Source: Salipiger bermudensis
GTDB taxonomy: Bacteria; Pseudomonadota; Alphaproteobacteria; Rhodobacterales; Rhodobacteraceae
Assembly (NCBI RefSeq): GCF_019801965.1
Contig: NZ_JAHVIA010000001.1
Span: forward strand, 434,001 to 498,000
Length of the DNA: 64,000 nucleotides
Reading direction: 5' to 3'
In this document: piece after piece, positions 34,291 through 46,244 of the stretch
Layout: the number at the start of each line of letters is the position of its first letter
How positions within the stretch are numbered: position 1 is the first letter of the stretch
Program-made: the position numbers and the translations under genes
The notes under the pieces: generated by a model
Seen by the model: only the letters and a program-made list of their open reading frames with translations
The model's database searches: none
Told to the model about the DNA's origin: nothing

Positions 34291-34348
34291 CCAAGAATTT
34301 TAGCTAAAATTCTTGGCCCCAGGATTTTTCGTACGAAAAATCCTGGGG
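34291..34348. terminator. Two abutting perfect-palindrome bidirectional terminators
   Basis: A 26-nt loopless palindrome (34291-34316) directly abuts a 32-nt loopless palindrome (34317-34348). Each has an A/T-rich centre giving a T run for either direction. They sit between the convergent stops of dctM (34281) and cbbR (34350), so one probably serves each gene. Confidence 0.85.
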
Positions 34349-34349
34349 G

Positions 34350-35285
34350 TCACCCCTCCGGCGGCCAGTGCGGCAGGAAGCGGTCCTTCTCGGTCGCGAT
34401 GAACTGCCAGACCGTGCGCGCCGCCCCGCTGAGCGGTGCCTCGGCCGGGTGCAGCAGGAACCAGTGCCGCATGATCGGCAGCCCCGGCAGGTCCAGCGTC
34501 ACCAGACGCCCGCTGCGCAGCTCCTCCACCACCGTGTGATAGGAAATCAGCGCCACCCCCAATCCCGCGATCACCGCCTGCTTGATGGTCTCGTTGGTGC
34601 CCATCTCGGCGCGCTCGTAGGTCTTGCCCTCGCCGATCCGGTCGAGAAAGCGCGTGGCGAGGATGCGCGTGCCCGAGCCCTGCTCCCGCATCAGGATGGT
34701 CTCTCGCAGAAGCGCGTCCGGCGTGATCTCGCGCACCCCCGCCAGCGGGTGGTCCGGCGGCGCGATCAGCACATGCGGGTGATCGCCCAGCGACAGCGCG
34801 TCGAGCACCGGCTCGCGCGGCGGGCGGCCCATGATCGCCAGATCCAGCGCGCCGTCCTGCAGCGCTCCGATGATGGCATCGCGGTTGCCGATCTGCAGCA
34901 ACACCTCGATCTCGGGGCAGGCCTTGCGCAGCCGCGCCACGATGGCAGGCGCAAAATACTTCCCCGTCGAGACCACGCCCAGAACCACCGTCCCGGCCAT
35001 GCCCTTCTGCAACGCATCGATTCGGCGCAGGGCGAGGCGGAAGCCCGCATCGGCGCGCTCATGGGCGAGCAAAAGCGCCTCCCCTTCCGGCGTCGCAGAG
35101 AAAGGCCCGGCCCCCTCCCGCGACAGCATGGCACAGCCAAAGGTCTGCTCCAGCGCCTTGAGCTGGCTGTGCACCGCCGGGGCGCTGAGCCCGAGCTCCT
35201 CCGCCGCGCGTGAAATTGATCCTGTTCTATCAACGGCTTCCAGAGCGCGGAGCTGTTTGAAGGTCAGCGATGCCAATCTGCGCAT
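34350..35285 (-). CDS. cbbR: LysR-type activator of the Calvin cycle operon (CbbR)
   Basis: A 311-residue LysR regulator. The N-terminal winged HTH (about 5-63, LTFKQLRALEAVDRTGSISRAAEELGLS in part) is followed by a type 2 periplasmic-binding-like effector domain; the pattern VSTGKYFAPAIVARLRK and GNRDAII is typical of CbbR. It is divergent from cbbF with 100 bp between the starts, the standard arrangement. CbbR normally activates cbb genes in response to metabolites such as RuBP or NADPH. Start ATG at 35285. Confidence 0.94.
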   Translation of the reverse strand: MRRLASLTFKQLRALEAVDRTGSISRAAEELGLSAPAVHSQLKALEQTFGCAMLSREGAGPFSATPEGEALLLAHERADAGFRLALRRIDALQKGMAGTVVLGVVSTGKYFAPAIVARLRKACPEIEVLLQIGNRDAIIGALQDGALDLAIMGRPPREPVLDALSLGDHPHVLIAPPDHPLAGVREITPDALLRETILMREQGSGTRILATRFLDRIGEGKTYERAEMGTNETIKQAVIAGLGVALISYHTVVEELRSGRLVTLDLPGLPIMRHWFLLHPAEAPLSGAARTVWQFIATEKDRFLPHWPPEG

Positions 35286-35315
35286 TCAGGTTTTCCTAAA
35301 ACAGGATCAAAAGTT

Positions 35316-35328
35316 TTAAATTTTCTAA
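35316..35328. promoter_or_regulatory. Candidate CbbR-binding site (TNA-N7-TNA)
   Basis: TTA (35316-35318), seven bases, then TAA (35326-35328) fits the TNA-N7/8-TNA element reported for CbbR operators. It lies in the AT-rich 100-bp cbbR-cbbF intergenic region, 58 bp before the cbbF start. Confidence 0.45.
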
Positions 35329-35385
35329 CAAGCGCTAATCGGGAAGATCAAGTCTCAGTCACCCGTCGAGGAGGAGGAGGCCTTG

Positions 35386-36393
35386 ATGACCGACCGCAAC
35401 CCCTATTCCGCCGACGCGCCGATCCCGGCCCGCCTGCGCCCCGCCATGGAAGCCATCGGCCGGGTCGGCCGCGATCTCGCCAGGCACATCGCCCGCGGCC
35501 CGCTCGCCGGCCAGCTCGCCGCCGCCGTGGGCGACAATGCCGATGGCGACGAGCAGAAGGCGCTCGACGTCATGGCCGACACGGCCTTCGCCGCGGCGCT
35601 GCGTGGCACCGGCATCCGCTGGTACGCCTCCGAGGAGCAGGACCGGGTCATCGAGCTCGATCCCGCCGGTCGTCTGGCGCTGGCCATCGACCCGCTCGAC
35701 GGCTCGTCCAACATCGAGACCAACGTCTCGATCGGCACGATCTTCTCGATCCGCGAGGCAGGCGAGGCAGGCGAGCCCAGCTTCCTGCGCCCCGGCCACG
35801 AGCAGATCGCCGCCGGCTACATCATCTACGGTCCGCAATGCATGATGGTGGTGACCTTCGGCGACGGCGTGCAGGATTACGTGCTCGACCTCGAGACCGG
35901 GCTCTTCACCCTGATCAACACCCGCCTCACCATCCCCGACGAGAGCGCCGAGTTCGCCATCAACGCCTCGAACTACCGCCACTGGTCGAAGCCCGTGCGC
36001 GCCTATATCGACGATTGCCTCGCCGGCAGCGAGGGCCCCCGCGCCAAGAACTTCAACATGCGCTGGATTGCCTCGCTGGTGGCCGAGACCCACCGCATCC
36101 TCGTTCGCGGCGGGCTGTTCCTCTACCCGCGCGACGACCGCCCGGGCTATGCCGAGGGCCGCCTGCGCATGGTCTACGAATGCGCCCCCATCGCCATGCT
36201 GGTCGAGCAGGCGCAGGGCCGCGCCACCGACGCCACCACCCGCATCCTCGACAAGACCCCCCTGAGCCTGCACGCCCGCACGCCCTTCGTCTTCGGCTCG
36301 GCCACCAAGGTCGACCGCGTCACCGCCTATCACGACCTGCCCGAGCAGGAAGTCTCCGCCCTCTTCGGCCATCGCGGTCTGTTCCGCGTCTGA
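35386..36393 (+). CDS. cbbF: Fructose-1,6-bisphosphatase class I (Calvin-cycle isozyme)
   Basis: A 335-residue class I FBPase with the active-site motif [14 protein letters not shown], the upstream ASEEQD acidic metal loop and the C-terminal [12 protein letters not shown] stretch. It converts FBP to F6P (and often SBP to S7P in autotrophs), regenerating RuBP. The ATG at 35386 has AGGAGG five bases upstream. It is the first gene of the cbb operon, divergent from cbbR. Confidence 0.95.
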   Translation: MTDRNPYSADAPIPARLRPAMEAIGRVGRDLARHIARGPLAGQLAAAVGDNADGDEQKALDVMADTAFAAALRGTGIRWYASEEQDRVIELDPAGRLALAIDPLDGSSNIETNVSIGTIFSIREAGEAGEPSFLRPGHEQIAAGYIIYGPQCMMVVTFGDGVQDYVLDLETGLFTLINTRLTIPDESAEFAINASNYRHWSKPVRAYIDDCLAGSEGPRAKNFNMRWIASLVAETHRILVRGGLFLYPRDDRPGYAEGRLRMVYECAPIAMLVEQAQGRATDATTRILDKTPLSLHARTPFVFGSATKVDRVTAYHDLPEQEVSALFGHRGLFRV

Positions 36394-36424
36394 GACCCGT
36401 CAGGAAAGACCGCAGGAAAAACAC

Positions 36425-37297
36425 ATGAGCAAGAAACACCCCATCATCTCGGTCACCGGCTCCTCGGGCGCAGGCACCACCACGGTCAAGGCCACCTTCG
36501 ACCAGATCTTCCGCCGCGAGGGCATCGAGGCGGTGTCGATCGAGGGCGACGCCTTCCACCGCTACAACCGCGCCGACATGAAGGCCGAGCTCGATGGCCG
36601 CAAGGCCGCTGGCGACGAGACCTTCTCGCATTTCTCCTACGACGCCAACGAGCTCGGCGAACTCGAGAGCATCTTCCACACCTATGGCGAGACCGGCACC
36701 GGCCGCACCCGCCACTACATCCACGACGACAAGGAGGCCGAGCGCCACGGCACGCCCCCGGGCCATTTCACCGACTGGAAGCCCTTCGCCGATGACAGCG
36801 ACCTGCTGTTCTACGAGGGCCTGCACGGCGCGGTGAAGAACGACGAGGTCAACCTCTCGGCGCTGGCCGATCTCAAGATTGGCGTGGTGCCGGTGATCAA
36901 TCTCGAGTGGATCCAGAAGATCCACCGTGACAAGGCCAGCCGCGGCTACACCACCGAGGCGGTGACCGACACCATCCTGCGCCGGATGCACGCCTACGTG
37001 CACTGCATCTGCCCGCAATTCGTCGAGACCGATGTCAATTTCCAGCGCGTGCCGGTGGTCGATACCTCCGACCCGTTCATCGCCCGCTGGATCCCCACCG
37101 CCGACGAGAGCCTCGTGGTGATCCGCTTCAAGAACCCGCGGGGCATCGATTTCCCCTACCTGACCTCGATGATCCAGAACTCATGGATGAGCCGGGCCAA
37201 CTCGATCGTCATCCCGGGCGGCAAGATGGACCTCGCCATGCAGCTGATCTTCACGCCGATGGTGCAGCGCCTCGTCCATGATTCCAAGCGTGCCTGA
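36425..37297 (+). CDS. cbbP: Phosphoribulokinase
   Basis: A 290-residue class I (bacterial) PRK with P-loop GSSGAGTTT (12-20) and the dedicated motif [12 protein letters not shown], typical of proteobacterial octameric PRKs activated by NADH. It phosphorylates ribulose 5-phosphate to RuBP, the RuBisCO substrate. Follows cbbF by 31 bp in the operon. Confidence 0.97.
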   Translation: MSKKHPIISVTGSSGAGTTTVKATFDQIFRREGIEAVSIEGDAFHRYNRADMKAELDGRKAAGDETFSHFSYDANELGELESIFHTYGETGTGRTRHYIHDDKEAERHGTPPGHFTDWKPFADDSDLLFYEGLHGAVKNDEVNLSALADLKIGVVPVINLEWIQKIHRDKASRGYTTEAVTDTILRRMHAYVHCICPQFVETDVNFQRVPVVDTSDPFIARWIPTADESLVVIRFKNPRGIDFPYLTSMIQNSWMSRANSIVIPGGKMDLAMQLIFTPMVQRLVHDSKRA

Positions 37298-37310
37298 AGG
37301 AGCCCTTTCG

Positions 37311-39296
37311 ATGACCATTCAGCAAGCGATCCCCACCACCACCGAGGACTTCATGGCCAACGCCATCCGCGCCCTCGCCATGGATGCGGTGCAGGCGGCG
37401 AACTCGGGCCATCCCGGCGCGCCGATGGGCATGGCCGACGTCGCCACCGTGCTGTTCAACCGGTTCATGACCGTCGACCCGAGAGACGACACCTGGCCCG
37501 ACCGCGACCGCTTCGTGATGAGTGCCGGGCACGGCTCGATGCTGGTCTACGCGATCAATCACCTGCTGGGCTATGACGACATGCCGCTCGACCAGCTCAG
37601 GCGCTTCCGCCAGCTCGGCAGCCGCACCGCCGGACACCCGGAATACGGCCACGCCAAGGGCATCGAGACCACCACGGGCCCGCTCGGCCAGGGCATCTCG
37701 ACCGCCGTCGGCATGGCGCTGGCCGAGCGCATGATGAATGCCCGCTTCGGCAATGATCTGGTCGATCACTTCACCTATGTCATCGCCGGCGACGGCTGCC
37801 TGATGGAAGGCATCAGCCACGAGGCGATCGACCTCGCCGGACACCTGGATCTCTCCCGCCTGATCGTCCTCTGGGACGACAATGGGATCACCATCGACGG
37901 GGGCACCGACCTCTCGACCTCCACTGACCAGACGGCGCGCTTCGCGGCGGCCGGATGGCACGTTGCCTCCGTCGATGGGCATGACAAGGAGGCGGTCGCG
38001 GCGGCGATCGAGACCGCCCGCAGCGATCCGCGCCCATCGATGATCGCCTGCAAAACGATCATCGGCTTCGGCGCGCCCAACATGCAGGGCACGCACAACG
38101 TGCACGGCTCACCGCTCGGCGCCGACGAGATCGCCGCCACCCGCGAGGCGCTTGGCTGGCCGCACCCGCCCTTCGAGATCCCCGCCGAGGTCCGCGACGG
38201 CTGGCGCGCGGTGGCGGCCCGCGGCGGCGCCGCCCGCGAGGAGTGGCGCCGGCGGCTCAGCGCAAGCCCGAATGCCGAAACCTTCCGCGCCGCGCACGGC
38301 CCAGCCGATGCCGCGGCCCTCGACGCCGCGATCTGCGCCTACAAGCACCGGCTCTCGACCGACGCCCCCAAGGTCGCGACCCGCAAGGCCAGCGAGATGG
38401 CGCTCGAGGTGATCAACGGCACGCTGCCCAACACAGTGGGCGGCTCCGCCGACCTCACCGGCTCGAACAACACGAAGACCAAGGTGCAGCGCCCGGTCAC
38501 ACCGGGCGACTATGCCGGCAGCTACATCCATTACGGCATCCGCGAGCATGGCATGGCGGCGGCGATGAACGGCCTCGCGCTGCATGGCGGGCTGAAGCCA
38601 TATGGCGGCACCTTCCTCGCCTTCGCCGATTACTGCCGGCCCGCGATGCGGTTGTCGTCGCTGATGGGGGTGCCGGTGGTCTATGTCATGACCCATGACA
38701 GCATCGGCCTCGGCGAGGACGGCCCGACCCACCAGCCGGTCGAGACCATCGCCTCGCTGCGCGCCATGCCCAACCACCTCGTGTTCCGCCCCGCCGATGC
38801 GGTCGAGACCGCCGAGGTGTGGCAGCTCGCCATTACCGAGACCAATCGCCCGAGCACGCTGGCGCTGTCGCGTCAGGGGCTGCCCACGGTGCGCACCCGC
38901 CACACCGACGCCAACCTCAGCGCCCGCGGTGCCTACCTGCTGCGCGACCCGGGCAAGCGCGACGTGACGCTGATCGCAACCGGCTCAGAGGTCGAGGTCG
39001 CGCTTGCCGCCGCCGAGCTGCTGGAGGCCGACGGCCTCAGGGCGGCCGTGGTCTCGGCGCCCTGCTTCGAGCTCTTCGCCGAAGCGTCTCCTGAGGCCCG
39101 CGCCGAGCTGCTTGGCGATGCCCCGCGCATCGGCATCGAGGCTGCGATCCGTCAGGGCTGGGAGCTGATGCTGCGGCCCGAGGACGGCTTTGTCGGCATG
39201 ACCGGTTTCGGCGCTTCGGCCCCGGCCCCCGATCTCTACCGCCATTTCGGCATCACCGCCGAAGCAGTGGCAAGACTGGCGCGCGACATGACCTGA
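37311..39296 (+). CDS. cbbT: Transketolase (Calvin-cycle isozyme)
   Basis: A 661-residue transketolase. The thiamine pyrophosphate motif begins [18 protein letters not shown] and ends at [15 protein letters not shown] near residue 44, [16 protein letters not shown], and the C-terminal [19 protein letters not shown] are family hallmarks. It moves two-carbon units among sugar phosphates in RuBP regeneration. The ATG at 37311 has AAGGAG eight bases upstream. It is 13 bp after cbbP. Confidence 0.96.
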   Translation: MTIQQAIPTTTEDFMANAIRALAMDAVQAANSGHPGAPMGMADVATVLFNRFMTVDPRDDTWPDRDRFVMSAGHGSMLVYAINHLLGYDDMPLDQLRRFRQLGSRTAGHPEYGHAKGIETTTGPLGQGISTAVGMALAERMMNARFGNDLVDHFTYVIAGDGCLMEGISHEAIDLAGHLDLSRLIVLWDDNGITIDGGTDLSTSTDQTARFAAAGWHVASVDGHDKEAVAAAIETARSDPRPSMIACKTIIGFGAPNMQGTHNVHGSPLGADEIAATREALGWPHPPFEIPAEVRDGWRAVAARGGAAREEWRRRLSASPNAETFRAAHGPADAAALDAAICAYKHRLSTDAPKVATRKASEMALEVINGTLPNTVGGSADLTGSNNTKTKVQRPVTPGDYAGSYIHYGIREHGMAAAMNGLALHGGLKPYGGTFLAFADYCRPAMRLSSLMGVPVVYVMTHDSIGLGEDGPTHQPVETIASLRAMPNHLVFRPADAVETAEVWQLAITETNRPSTLALSRQGLPTVRTRHTDANLSARGAYLLRDPGKRDVTLIATGSEVEVALAAAELLEADGLRAAVVSAPCFELFAEASPEARAELLGDAPRIGIEAAIRQGWELMLRPEDGFVGMTGFGASAPAPDLYRHFGITAEAVARLARDMT

Positions 39297-39400
39297 CGCG
39301 CCCCGCCCGCAGACCAGACAGACAGCCCCGGTGCCCTCCGCGCCGGGCCGGAGGAGACTTGCCCGACATCGGGCCACAGAGCCACCAGAGGGAGGACATC

Positions 39401-40480
39401 ATGGCGCTCATCACCCTGAGACAACTGCTCGATCACGCCGCCGAGAACGGCTACGGCGTGCCCGCCTTCAACATCAACAACATGGAGCAGGGCCTCGCGA
39501 TCATGGAGGCGGCCGAGGCCTGCGACGCGCCGGTCATCCTGCAGGCCTCGCGCGGGGCGCGGAGCTATGCCGGCGACATCATGCTGCGCCACATGGTGCA
39601 GGCGTTGGCGGAGATGTTTCCCTCCAATCACATCGTGATGCACCAGGATCACGGCAACAACGACGCCACCTGCCTCTCGGCGATCCGCCACGGCTTCACC
39701 AGCGTGATGATGGACGGCTCGCTCGAGGAGGACATGAAGACCCCGGCGTCGTACGACTACAACGTGGAGATCACACGCCGCGTCACCAAGGCCGCCCACG
39801 CGGTCGGCGCCTCGGTCGAGGGCGAGCTCGGTGTGCTGGGCAGCCTCGAGACCGGCGAGGCCGCCGCCGAGGACGGCTCGGGCGCCGAGGGCAAGCTCAG
39901 CCACGACCAGTTGCTGACCGATCCCGATCAGGCGGTGGAGTTCGTCATGGCCACCAAGTGCGACGCGCTGGCCATCGCCTGCGGCACCTCGCACGGTGCC
40001 TACAAGTTCACCCGCAAGCCCGATGGCGACATTCTGTCGATGGAGACCATCCGCCGGATCAACGAGAAGCTGCCCAACACCCACCTGGTGATGCACGGCT
40101 CGAGCTCGGTGCCGCAGGCGCTGCAGGACCTGATCAACGCCAATGGCGGGCATATGCCGCAGACCTACGGCGTGCCGGTCGAGGAGATCGAGCGCGGGAT
40201 CAGCATGGGCGTGCGCAAGGTCAATATCGACACCGATTGCCGCATGGCGATGACAGGCCAGTACCGCCGCATCGCGCAGGAAAAGCCCGAGGAATTCGAC
40301 CCGCGCAAGTTCAACGCGCCGGCAATGGAGGAACTGCGCGCGCTCTGCCGCGACCGCTTCGAGCGCTTCGGCACCGCCGGGCAGGCCTCGAAGATCCGTC
40401 CCGTCTCGCTCGACGAGATGGCAAGCCGCTACGCCAGCGGCGCGCTCGACCCGCAGATCGCCGCGGCCAACGCCGCCTGA
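39401..40480 (+). CDS. cbbA: Fructose-bisphosphate aldolase class II, Calvin-cycle subtype
   Basis: A 359-residue zinc-dependent class II aldolase (CbbA type). It shows [10 protein letters not shown] near the N-terminus, the zinc ligands in HQDHGNN and the later HGSSS and [12 protein letters not shown] motifs. It condenses DHAP with GAP (and E4P) in the cycle. GGGAGG lies just upstream of the ATG at 39401. It is between cbbT and cbbL. Confidence 0.96.
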   Translation: MALITLRQLLDHAAENGYGVPAFNINNMEQGLAIMEAAEACDAPVILQASRGARSYAGDIMLRHMVQALAEMFPSNHIVMHQDHGNNDATCLSAIRHGFTSVMMDGSLEEDMKTPASYDYNVEITRRVTKAAHAVGASVEGELGVLGSLETGEAAAEDGSGAEGKLSHDQLLTDPDQAVEFVMATKCDALAIACGTSHGAYKFTRKPDGDILSMETIRRINEKLPNTHLVMHGSSSVPQALQDLINANGGHMPQTYGVPVEEIERGISMGVRKVNIDTDCRMAMTGQYRRIAQEKPEEFDPRKFNAPAMEELRALCRDRFERFGTAGQASKIRPVSLDEMASRYASGALDPQIAAANAA

Positions 40481-42010
<1,530 letters not shown>

Positions 42011-42088
42011 GCCCGCGCGGGGGCGCAGCCGCGCCCCCTCCCCCTAGCGTTTCACGGGCAACAGCCCGATCACCTGAAAGGACATGAC

Positions 42089-42508
42089 ATGCGACTGAGA
42101 CAGGGCCAGTTCAGCTTTCTCCCGGACCTCACCGACGACGACATCCGCACCCAGGCGCAATACGCCATCGACAATGGCTGGGCGGTCTCGGTGGAATACA
42201 CCGACGATCCGCACCCGCGGAACAGCTACTGGGAGATGTGGGGCCACCCGATGTTCGACAATCCCGACGCCGCGGCAGTGGTCTTCGAGGTCAACGAGTG
42301 CCGCAAGGAGCACGGCTCGAAATACATCCGCGTGCTGGCCTTCGACGCCAGCGCCGGCTGGGAATCGATCCGCATGAGCTTCATCGTCAACCGCCCCGCA
42401 GAGGAGCCGGGCTTCCGCGTGGTGCGGCAGGAGGGCGAGGGCCGCAAGATCCGCTACACCATCGAGAGCTACGCCATGCGCGAACCCGAGGGCGCGCGCT
42501 ACGCCTGA
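42089..42508 (+). CDS. cbbS: RuBisCO small subunit, red-type
   Basis: A 139-residue small subunit starting MRLRQGQFSFLPDLTDDDI, with NSYWEMWGHPMFDNPDAA in the core. It has the C-terminal beta-hairpin extension (RYTIESYAMREPEG) that marks red-type small subunits and lines the central pore of the L8S8 enzyme. AAGGA lies 6 nt before the ATG. It is 78 bp after cbbL. Confidence 0.97.
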   Translation: MRLRQGQFSFLPDLTDDDIRTQAQYAIDNGWAVSVEYTDDPHPRNSYWEMWGHPMFDNPDAAAVVFEVNECRKEHGSKYIRVLAFDASAGWESIRMSFIVNRPAEEPGFRVVRQEGEGRKIRYTIESYAMREPEGARYA

Positions 42509-42565
42509 GCCCGGTGCGGGATGACCGACGCCGGACCGGGGGGCTTTGCGCCCCCCGGACCCCCC

Positions 42566-42592
42566 GCAGGATATTTTCAGCCAGAAGAAGAC
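42566..42592 (+). repeat. TATTTT-core intergenic repeat block between cbbS and cbbX
   Basis: A GC-rich tract (42541-42565) is followed by a block with the core GGATATTTTCAGCCAGAAGA. It resembles the blocks at 29025-29091 and near 16060 and ends 13 bp before the cbbX ATG. It may be part of the cbbS-cbbX spacer in mRNA. Confidence 0.45.
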
Positions 42593-42605
42593 AGGGGATC
42601 CGCCC

Positions 42606-43538
42606 ATGAATGCCGAAGCCAAGGGGATGACACCGCAAAGCGTGGACCTTGCCGCCTCTTACGAGGAGTCGGGCGTGAAGGACGTACTGCGCGAGCTCGA
42701 CGAGACACTGATCGGGCTTGCGCCGGTCAAACAGCGCATCAAGGAGACCGCGGCGCTGCTGCTGGTCGACAAGGCGCGGCGCGAGATGGGGCTGGCCACC
42801 GAGACGCCCACCCTGCACATGAGCTTCACCGGCAATCCCGGCACCGGCAAGACCACGGTGGCACTTAAGATCGCCGACCTGCTGCATCGCCTGGGATACG
42901 TGCGGAAGGGCCATCTGGTCACGGTGACGCGCGACGACCTGGTGGGGCAGTATATCGGCCACACCGCGCCCAAGACCAAGGAAGTGCTGAAGAAGGCGAT
43001 GGGCGGCGTGCTGTTCATCGACGAGGCCTATTACCTCTACCGCCCCGAGAACGAGCGCGATTACGGCCAGGAGGCGATCGAGATCCTGCTGCAGGTGATG
43101 GAGAACAACCGCGACGATCTCGTGGTGGTCCTGGCGGGCTATGCCGACCGCATGGACCGGTTCTTCGAATCGAACCCGGGCTTCCGCTCGCGCATCGCGC
43201 ATCACATCGAATTCCCCGATTACAGCGATACCGAGCTCGAGAGCATCGCCGAGATCATGCTGGCGGAGCAGAATTACGTCTTTGACGAGGGTGGCAAGCG
43301 TGCGATGGAGGAGTATATCGGGCAGCGACGCGTGCAGCCGCACTTCGCCAATGCGCGCTCGATCCGCAATGCGCTCGACCGGGCGCGGCTGCGGCAGGCC
43401 AACCGGCTGTTCGAGACCTCGGACGGCCCGCTCGACGCCACGGCGCTGAGCACCATCACGGAGGCGGACATCCGCGCCAGCCGCGTCTTCCGGGGCGGGC
43501 TCGAGGTGGACCGCGCGCAAAGGGAGACATGCGCATGA
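42606..43538 (+). CDS. cbbX: Red-type RuBisCO activase CbbX (AAA+)
   Basis: A 310-residue AAA+ ATPase with Walker [10 protein letters not shown] (about 76-84), Walker [11 protein letters not shown] and the arginine-finger/sensor region [10 protein letters not shown]. CbbX hexamers pull the C-terminal tail of red-type large subunits to release inhibitory sugar phosphates. The ATG at 42606 has AGGGGA 7 nt upstream. The stop overlaps the rpe start by 4 nt. Confidence 0.96.
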   Translation: MNAEAKGMTPQSVDLAASYEESGVKDVLRELDETLIGLAPVKQRIKETAALLLVDKARREMGLATETPTLHMSFTGNPGTGKTTVALKIADLLHRLGYVRKGHLVTVTRDDLVGQYIGHTAPKTKEVLKKAMGGVLFIDEAYYLYRPENERDYGQEAIEILLQVMENNRDDLVVVLAGYADRMDRFFESNPGFRSRIAHHIEFPDYSDTELESIAEIMLAEQNYVFDEGGKRAMEEYIGQRRVQPHFANARSIRNALDRARLRQANRLFETSDGPLDATALSTITEADIRASRVFRGGLEVDRAQRETCA

Positions 43539-44236
43539 GCTTCGACCGTTCGATCAAGATCGCCCCGTCGATCCTGTCGGCCGATTTCGCCAATTTCGGT
43601 GCCGAGATCCGGGCCATCGAGGCGCAGGGCGCCGACTGGGTGCACGTGGACGTCATGGACGGGCATTTCGTGCCCAACCTGACCTTCGGCCCGCCGGCGG
43701 TGAAGGCGTTCCGTCCGCATGTGAAGACCTTCATGGACGTGCACCTGATGATCGCCCCGGTGGACCCCTATATCGAGGCTTATGCCGAGGCCGGCGCCGA
43801 CATGATCACCGCCCATATCGAGGCGGGCCCGCATATCCACCGCACCCTGCAGGCGATCCGCGCCCAGGGCGTGAAGGCGGGCGTGGTCCTGAACCCCGGC
43901 ACCCCGGCGGAGGCTGTTGCCGACGTGCTCGATCTCTGCGACATGGTGCTGATCATGACGGTGAACCCCGGCTTCGGCGGGCAGAAATTCATCCATTCCG
44001 GCGTCGAGAAGACCCGCAAGGTGCGCCAGATGATCGGCGACCGGCCGATCCACATCCAGATCGACGGCGGCATCACCCCCGAGACCGCGCCGCTGGTGGT
44101 CGAGGCGGGAGCCGACGTGCTGGTCGCGGGCTCCGCCGTGTTCAAGGGCGGCTCGGTCGATACGCCCGAGGTCTACGGCGCCAACATGCGCGCCATCCGC
44201 GAGGCCGCCGAGGGCGCCCGCGCCAAGGCGGCCTGA
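43535..44236 (+). CDS. cbbE: Ribulose-phosphate 3-epimerase
   Basis: A 233-residue TIM-barrel epimerase with [38 protein letters not shown]-type loop (here [14 protein letters not shown]) and [11 protein letters not shown]. It interconverts Xu5P and Ru5P. The ATG at 43535 is preferred over 43529 because AGGGAG is then 8 nt upstream and the start overlaps the cbbX stop as ATGA. Confidence 0.96.
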   Translation: MSFDRSIKIAPSILSADFANFGAEIRAIEAQGADWVHVDVMDGHFVPNLTFGPPAVKAFRPHVKTFMDVHLMIAPVDPYIEAYAEAGADMITAHIEAGPHIHRTLQAIRAQGVKAGVVLNPGTPAEAVADVLDLCDMVLIMTVNPGFGGQKFIHSGVEKTRKVRQMIGDRPIHIQIDGGITPETAPLVVEAGADVLVAGSAVFKGGSVDTPEVYGANMRAIREAAEGARAKAA

Positions 44237-44239
44237 GCC

Positions 44240-44794
44240 ATGCCGGTCGTCCCGCCCGTCTGCGATTTCGGCCGGCCCGCGCCGGGCTTCTCGCTGCCCG
44301 GCACGGACGGCCGCAGCCACACGTTCCGCGACATCGCGGGGCCGAAGGGCACGCTGGTGATGTTCATCTGCAACCACTGCCCCTACGTGCTCGCGGTGCT
44401 CGACCGGATCATCCGCGACGCGCGCGATCTGCAGGCGCTGGGCATCGGCGTGGTGGCGATCAGCGCCAACGACGCCGAGGCCTACCCGCAGGACAGCTTC
44501 GCCAACATGAAGACGATGGCGGAACAGAAGGGCTTTCCCTTCCCCTATCTCTACGACGAGGGCCAGGGTGTTGCCCGCGCCTATGGAGCCGCCTGCACGC
44601 CGGATTTCTTCGGCTACGACGCCGGCGGCGGGCTGCAATATCGCGGCCGGCTCGACGCCTCGCGCAAGGAGGCCGGCCCCGCCGACCTGCGCCGCGATCT
44701 CTACGAGGCGATGCAGCAGGTCGCCGAGACCGGGCATGGCCCGAAGGAACAGATCCCCTCGATGGGATGTTCGATCAAGTGGAAGCCCGCCTGA
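44240..44794 (+). CDS. Redoxin/thioredoxin-like protein within the cbb operon
   Basis: A 184-residue AhpC/TSA-Prx-like1 fold protein. It has FICNHCPYV (two Cys as C-N-H-C) after the first beta strand, FDEGQGVAR-like PYLYDEGQGVARAYGA, and CTPDFF with a third Cys. It lacks a signal peptide, so it is cytoplasmic. It lies 3 bp after cbbE and 43 bp before cbbZ, in the same operon. It may regulate or protect Calvin-cycle enzymes redox-dependently, by analogy with thioredoxin control in plants; that is inference. Confidence 0.8.
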   Translation: MPVVPPVCDFGRPAPGFSLPGTDGRSHTFRDIAGPKGTLVMFICNHCPYVLAVLDRIIRDARDLQALGIGVVAISANDAEAYPQDSFANMKTMAEQKGFPFPYLYDEGQGVARAYGAACTPDFFGYDAGGGLQYRGRLDASRKEAGPADLRRDLYEAMQQVAETGHGPKEQIPSMGCSIKWKPA

Positions 44795-44837
44795 CCGGCG
44801 CGCCTCAGCGCAAGAACGCAAGCCGGAAGGAGTGCCC

Positions 44838-45527
44838 ATGACCGCCCCCACCACCGCGCCCGTCACCAGGATCGTCTTCGACCTCGACGGCACGCTGATC
44901 GACAGCGCCCCCGACCTGCACCTCGCCGCCAATCTCGTCTTGCGCGACGAGGGGCTGCCCGAGATCACCTTCGAGCAGGCGCGCAGCTTCATCGGCAAGG
45001 GCGCGGCAGTGCTCATCAGCCGGGTGATGGAGGCGGTGGGGCTAGGCGATGATGGGCAAGAGCACGCGCGGCTGCTGGCCAAGTTCATGGCGCATTACGA
45101 GGGTGAGCCCGCCAACACCGTGCTTTATCCTGGTGTTGTCGACGCGCTGGCCCGGCTCGAGGCGGCGGGATATCCGATGGGGCTCTGCACCAACAAGCCC
45201 GGCGCGCCCACCCGCATCGCGCTGCGCCATTTCGGGCTCGAGCGCTTCATGCAGGCGGTTGCGAGCGCCGACACCCTGCCCGAGCGCAAGCCCGACCCGG
45301 CGCCGCTGCGCCACGTGGTGAACGCGCTGGGAGGCGGCCCCGCGCTCTACGTGGGCGACAGCGAGGTCGACGCCGAGACCGCCCAGCGCGCCGGCCTGCC
45401 CATCGCGCTCTATACCGAGGGCTATCGCAAGACCCCCGTCGAGCAGCTCTACCACACCTATCTCTTCGACCATTTTGACCAGTTGCCGGAAATCGTCGCG
45501 CGCCACGGCGCATCCGTCGAGGCATGA
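44838..45527 (+). CDS. cbbZ: Phosphoglycolate phosphatase (HAD family)
   Basis: A 229-residue HAD phosphatase with motif I FDLDGTLIDS (catalytic Asp), motif II around CTNKP, motif III Lys in PERKPDPAP and motif IV YVGDSEVDAETA. It removes phosphate from 2-phosphoglycolate formed by RuBisCO oxygenation, preventing inhibition of the cycle. GGAAGGAG lies just upstream. It overlaps the next gene by 4 nt. Confidence 0.92.
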   Translation: MTAPTTAPVTRIVFDLDGTLIDSAPDLHLAANLVLRDEGLPEITFEQARSFIGKGAAVLISRVMEAVGLGDDGQEHARLLAKFMAHYEGEPANTVLYPGVVDALARLEAAGYPMGLCTNKPGAPTRIALRHFGLERFMQAVASADTLPERKPDPAPLRHVVNALGGGPALYVGDSEVDAETAQRAGLPIALYTEGYRKTPVEQLYHTYLFDHFDQLPEIVARHGASVEA

Positions 45528-46216
45528 GCGCGCCGCTCCGGGCGCTGATCTTCGACGTCGACGGCACGCTGGCCGAGACCGAAGAGGCGCACCGGCAGGC
45601 CTTCAATGACATCTTCGCGCGCGAAAGGCTGGGATGGCACTGGAGCCGCGAAGACTATCGCCGGCTTCTCAAGACCACCGGCGGCAAGGAGCGGATGCGC
45701 GCCTTTATCGCCGAGACCGGGCAGAGCGGCGAAGGCTACGATATCGCGGCGCTGCACGCGGCGAAGACGGCGCGTTACGTCGAGATCCTAGAGAAGGGCG
45801 GGCTTGCCCTGCGCGACGGGGTCGCGGCGCTGATGGCGGCGGCACGCGCGCGCGGCATTCGGCTGGCCATCGCCACCACCACCAGCCGGCCCAATGTCGA
45901 GGCGCTCTGTCGCTGCTGCTGGGGCAAGGAGGCGGCGGAGCTCTTCGACGTCATCGCGGCGGGCGACGAGGTGGCGGCGAAGAAGCCCGCGCCGGATGTC
46001 TACACGCTGGCACTGAGGCGGCTGGGCTTGGCCGCAGAAGAGACCCTGGCGCTGGAGGACAGCCGCAACGGCGTGCTGTCGGCACAGGCCGCGGGGATCG
46101 CCGTGTTGGTGACGCCGTCGGTCTATACCGAGGGCGAGGATTTTGCCGGCGCGGACCTGGTCCCCTCGCTGGCCCCGACGGATCTGCCGCTCCGGGTCCG
46201 CGCGGCGCTTTGCTAG
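45524..46216 (+). CDS. cbbY: CbbY-type HAD hydrolase (xylulose-1,5-bisphosphate phosphatase)
   Basis: A 230-residue HAD enzyme with IFDVDGTLAETEE (motif I), TTTSRPN, KKPAPDVY and LEDSRNGVLSA. CbbY dephosphorylates xylulose-1,5-bisphosphate, an inhibitory RuBisCO by-product released by the activase. It overlaps cbbZ by ATGA and is the last gene of the operon. It ends 28 bp before the convergent methyltransferase gene. Confidence 0.92.
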   Translation: MSAPLRALIFDVDGTLAETEEAHRQAFNDIFARERLGWHWSREDYRRLLKTTGGKERMRAFIAETGQSGEGYDIAALHAAKTARYVEILEKGGLALRDGVAALMAAARARGIRLAIATTTSRPNVEALCRCCWGKEAAELFDVIAAGDEVAAKKPAPDVYTLALRRLGLAAEETLALEDSRNGVLSAQAAGIAVLVTPSVYTEGEDFAGADLVPSLAPTDLPLRVRAALC

Positions 46217-46244
46217 GGTGCCTGACCGCCCGGTGTGGCCGCCC

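Noticed and set aside
34291-34348. Insertion-sequence end repeats
   Set aside because: No transposase and no flanking duplication; the position between convergent stops and the A/T cores fit terminators better.
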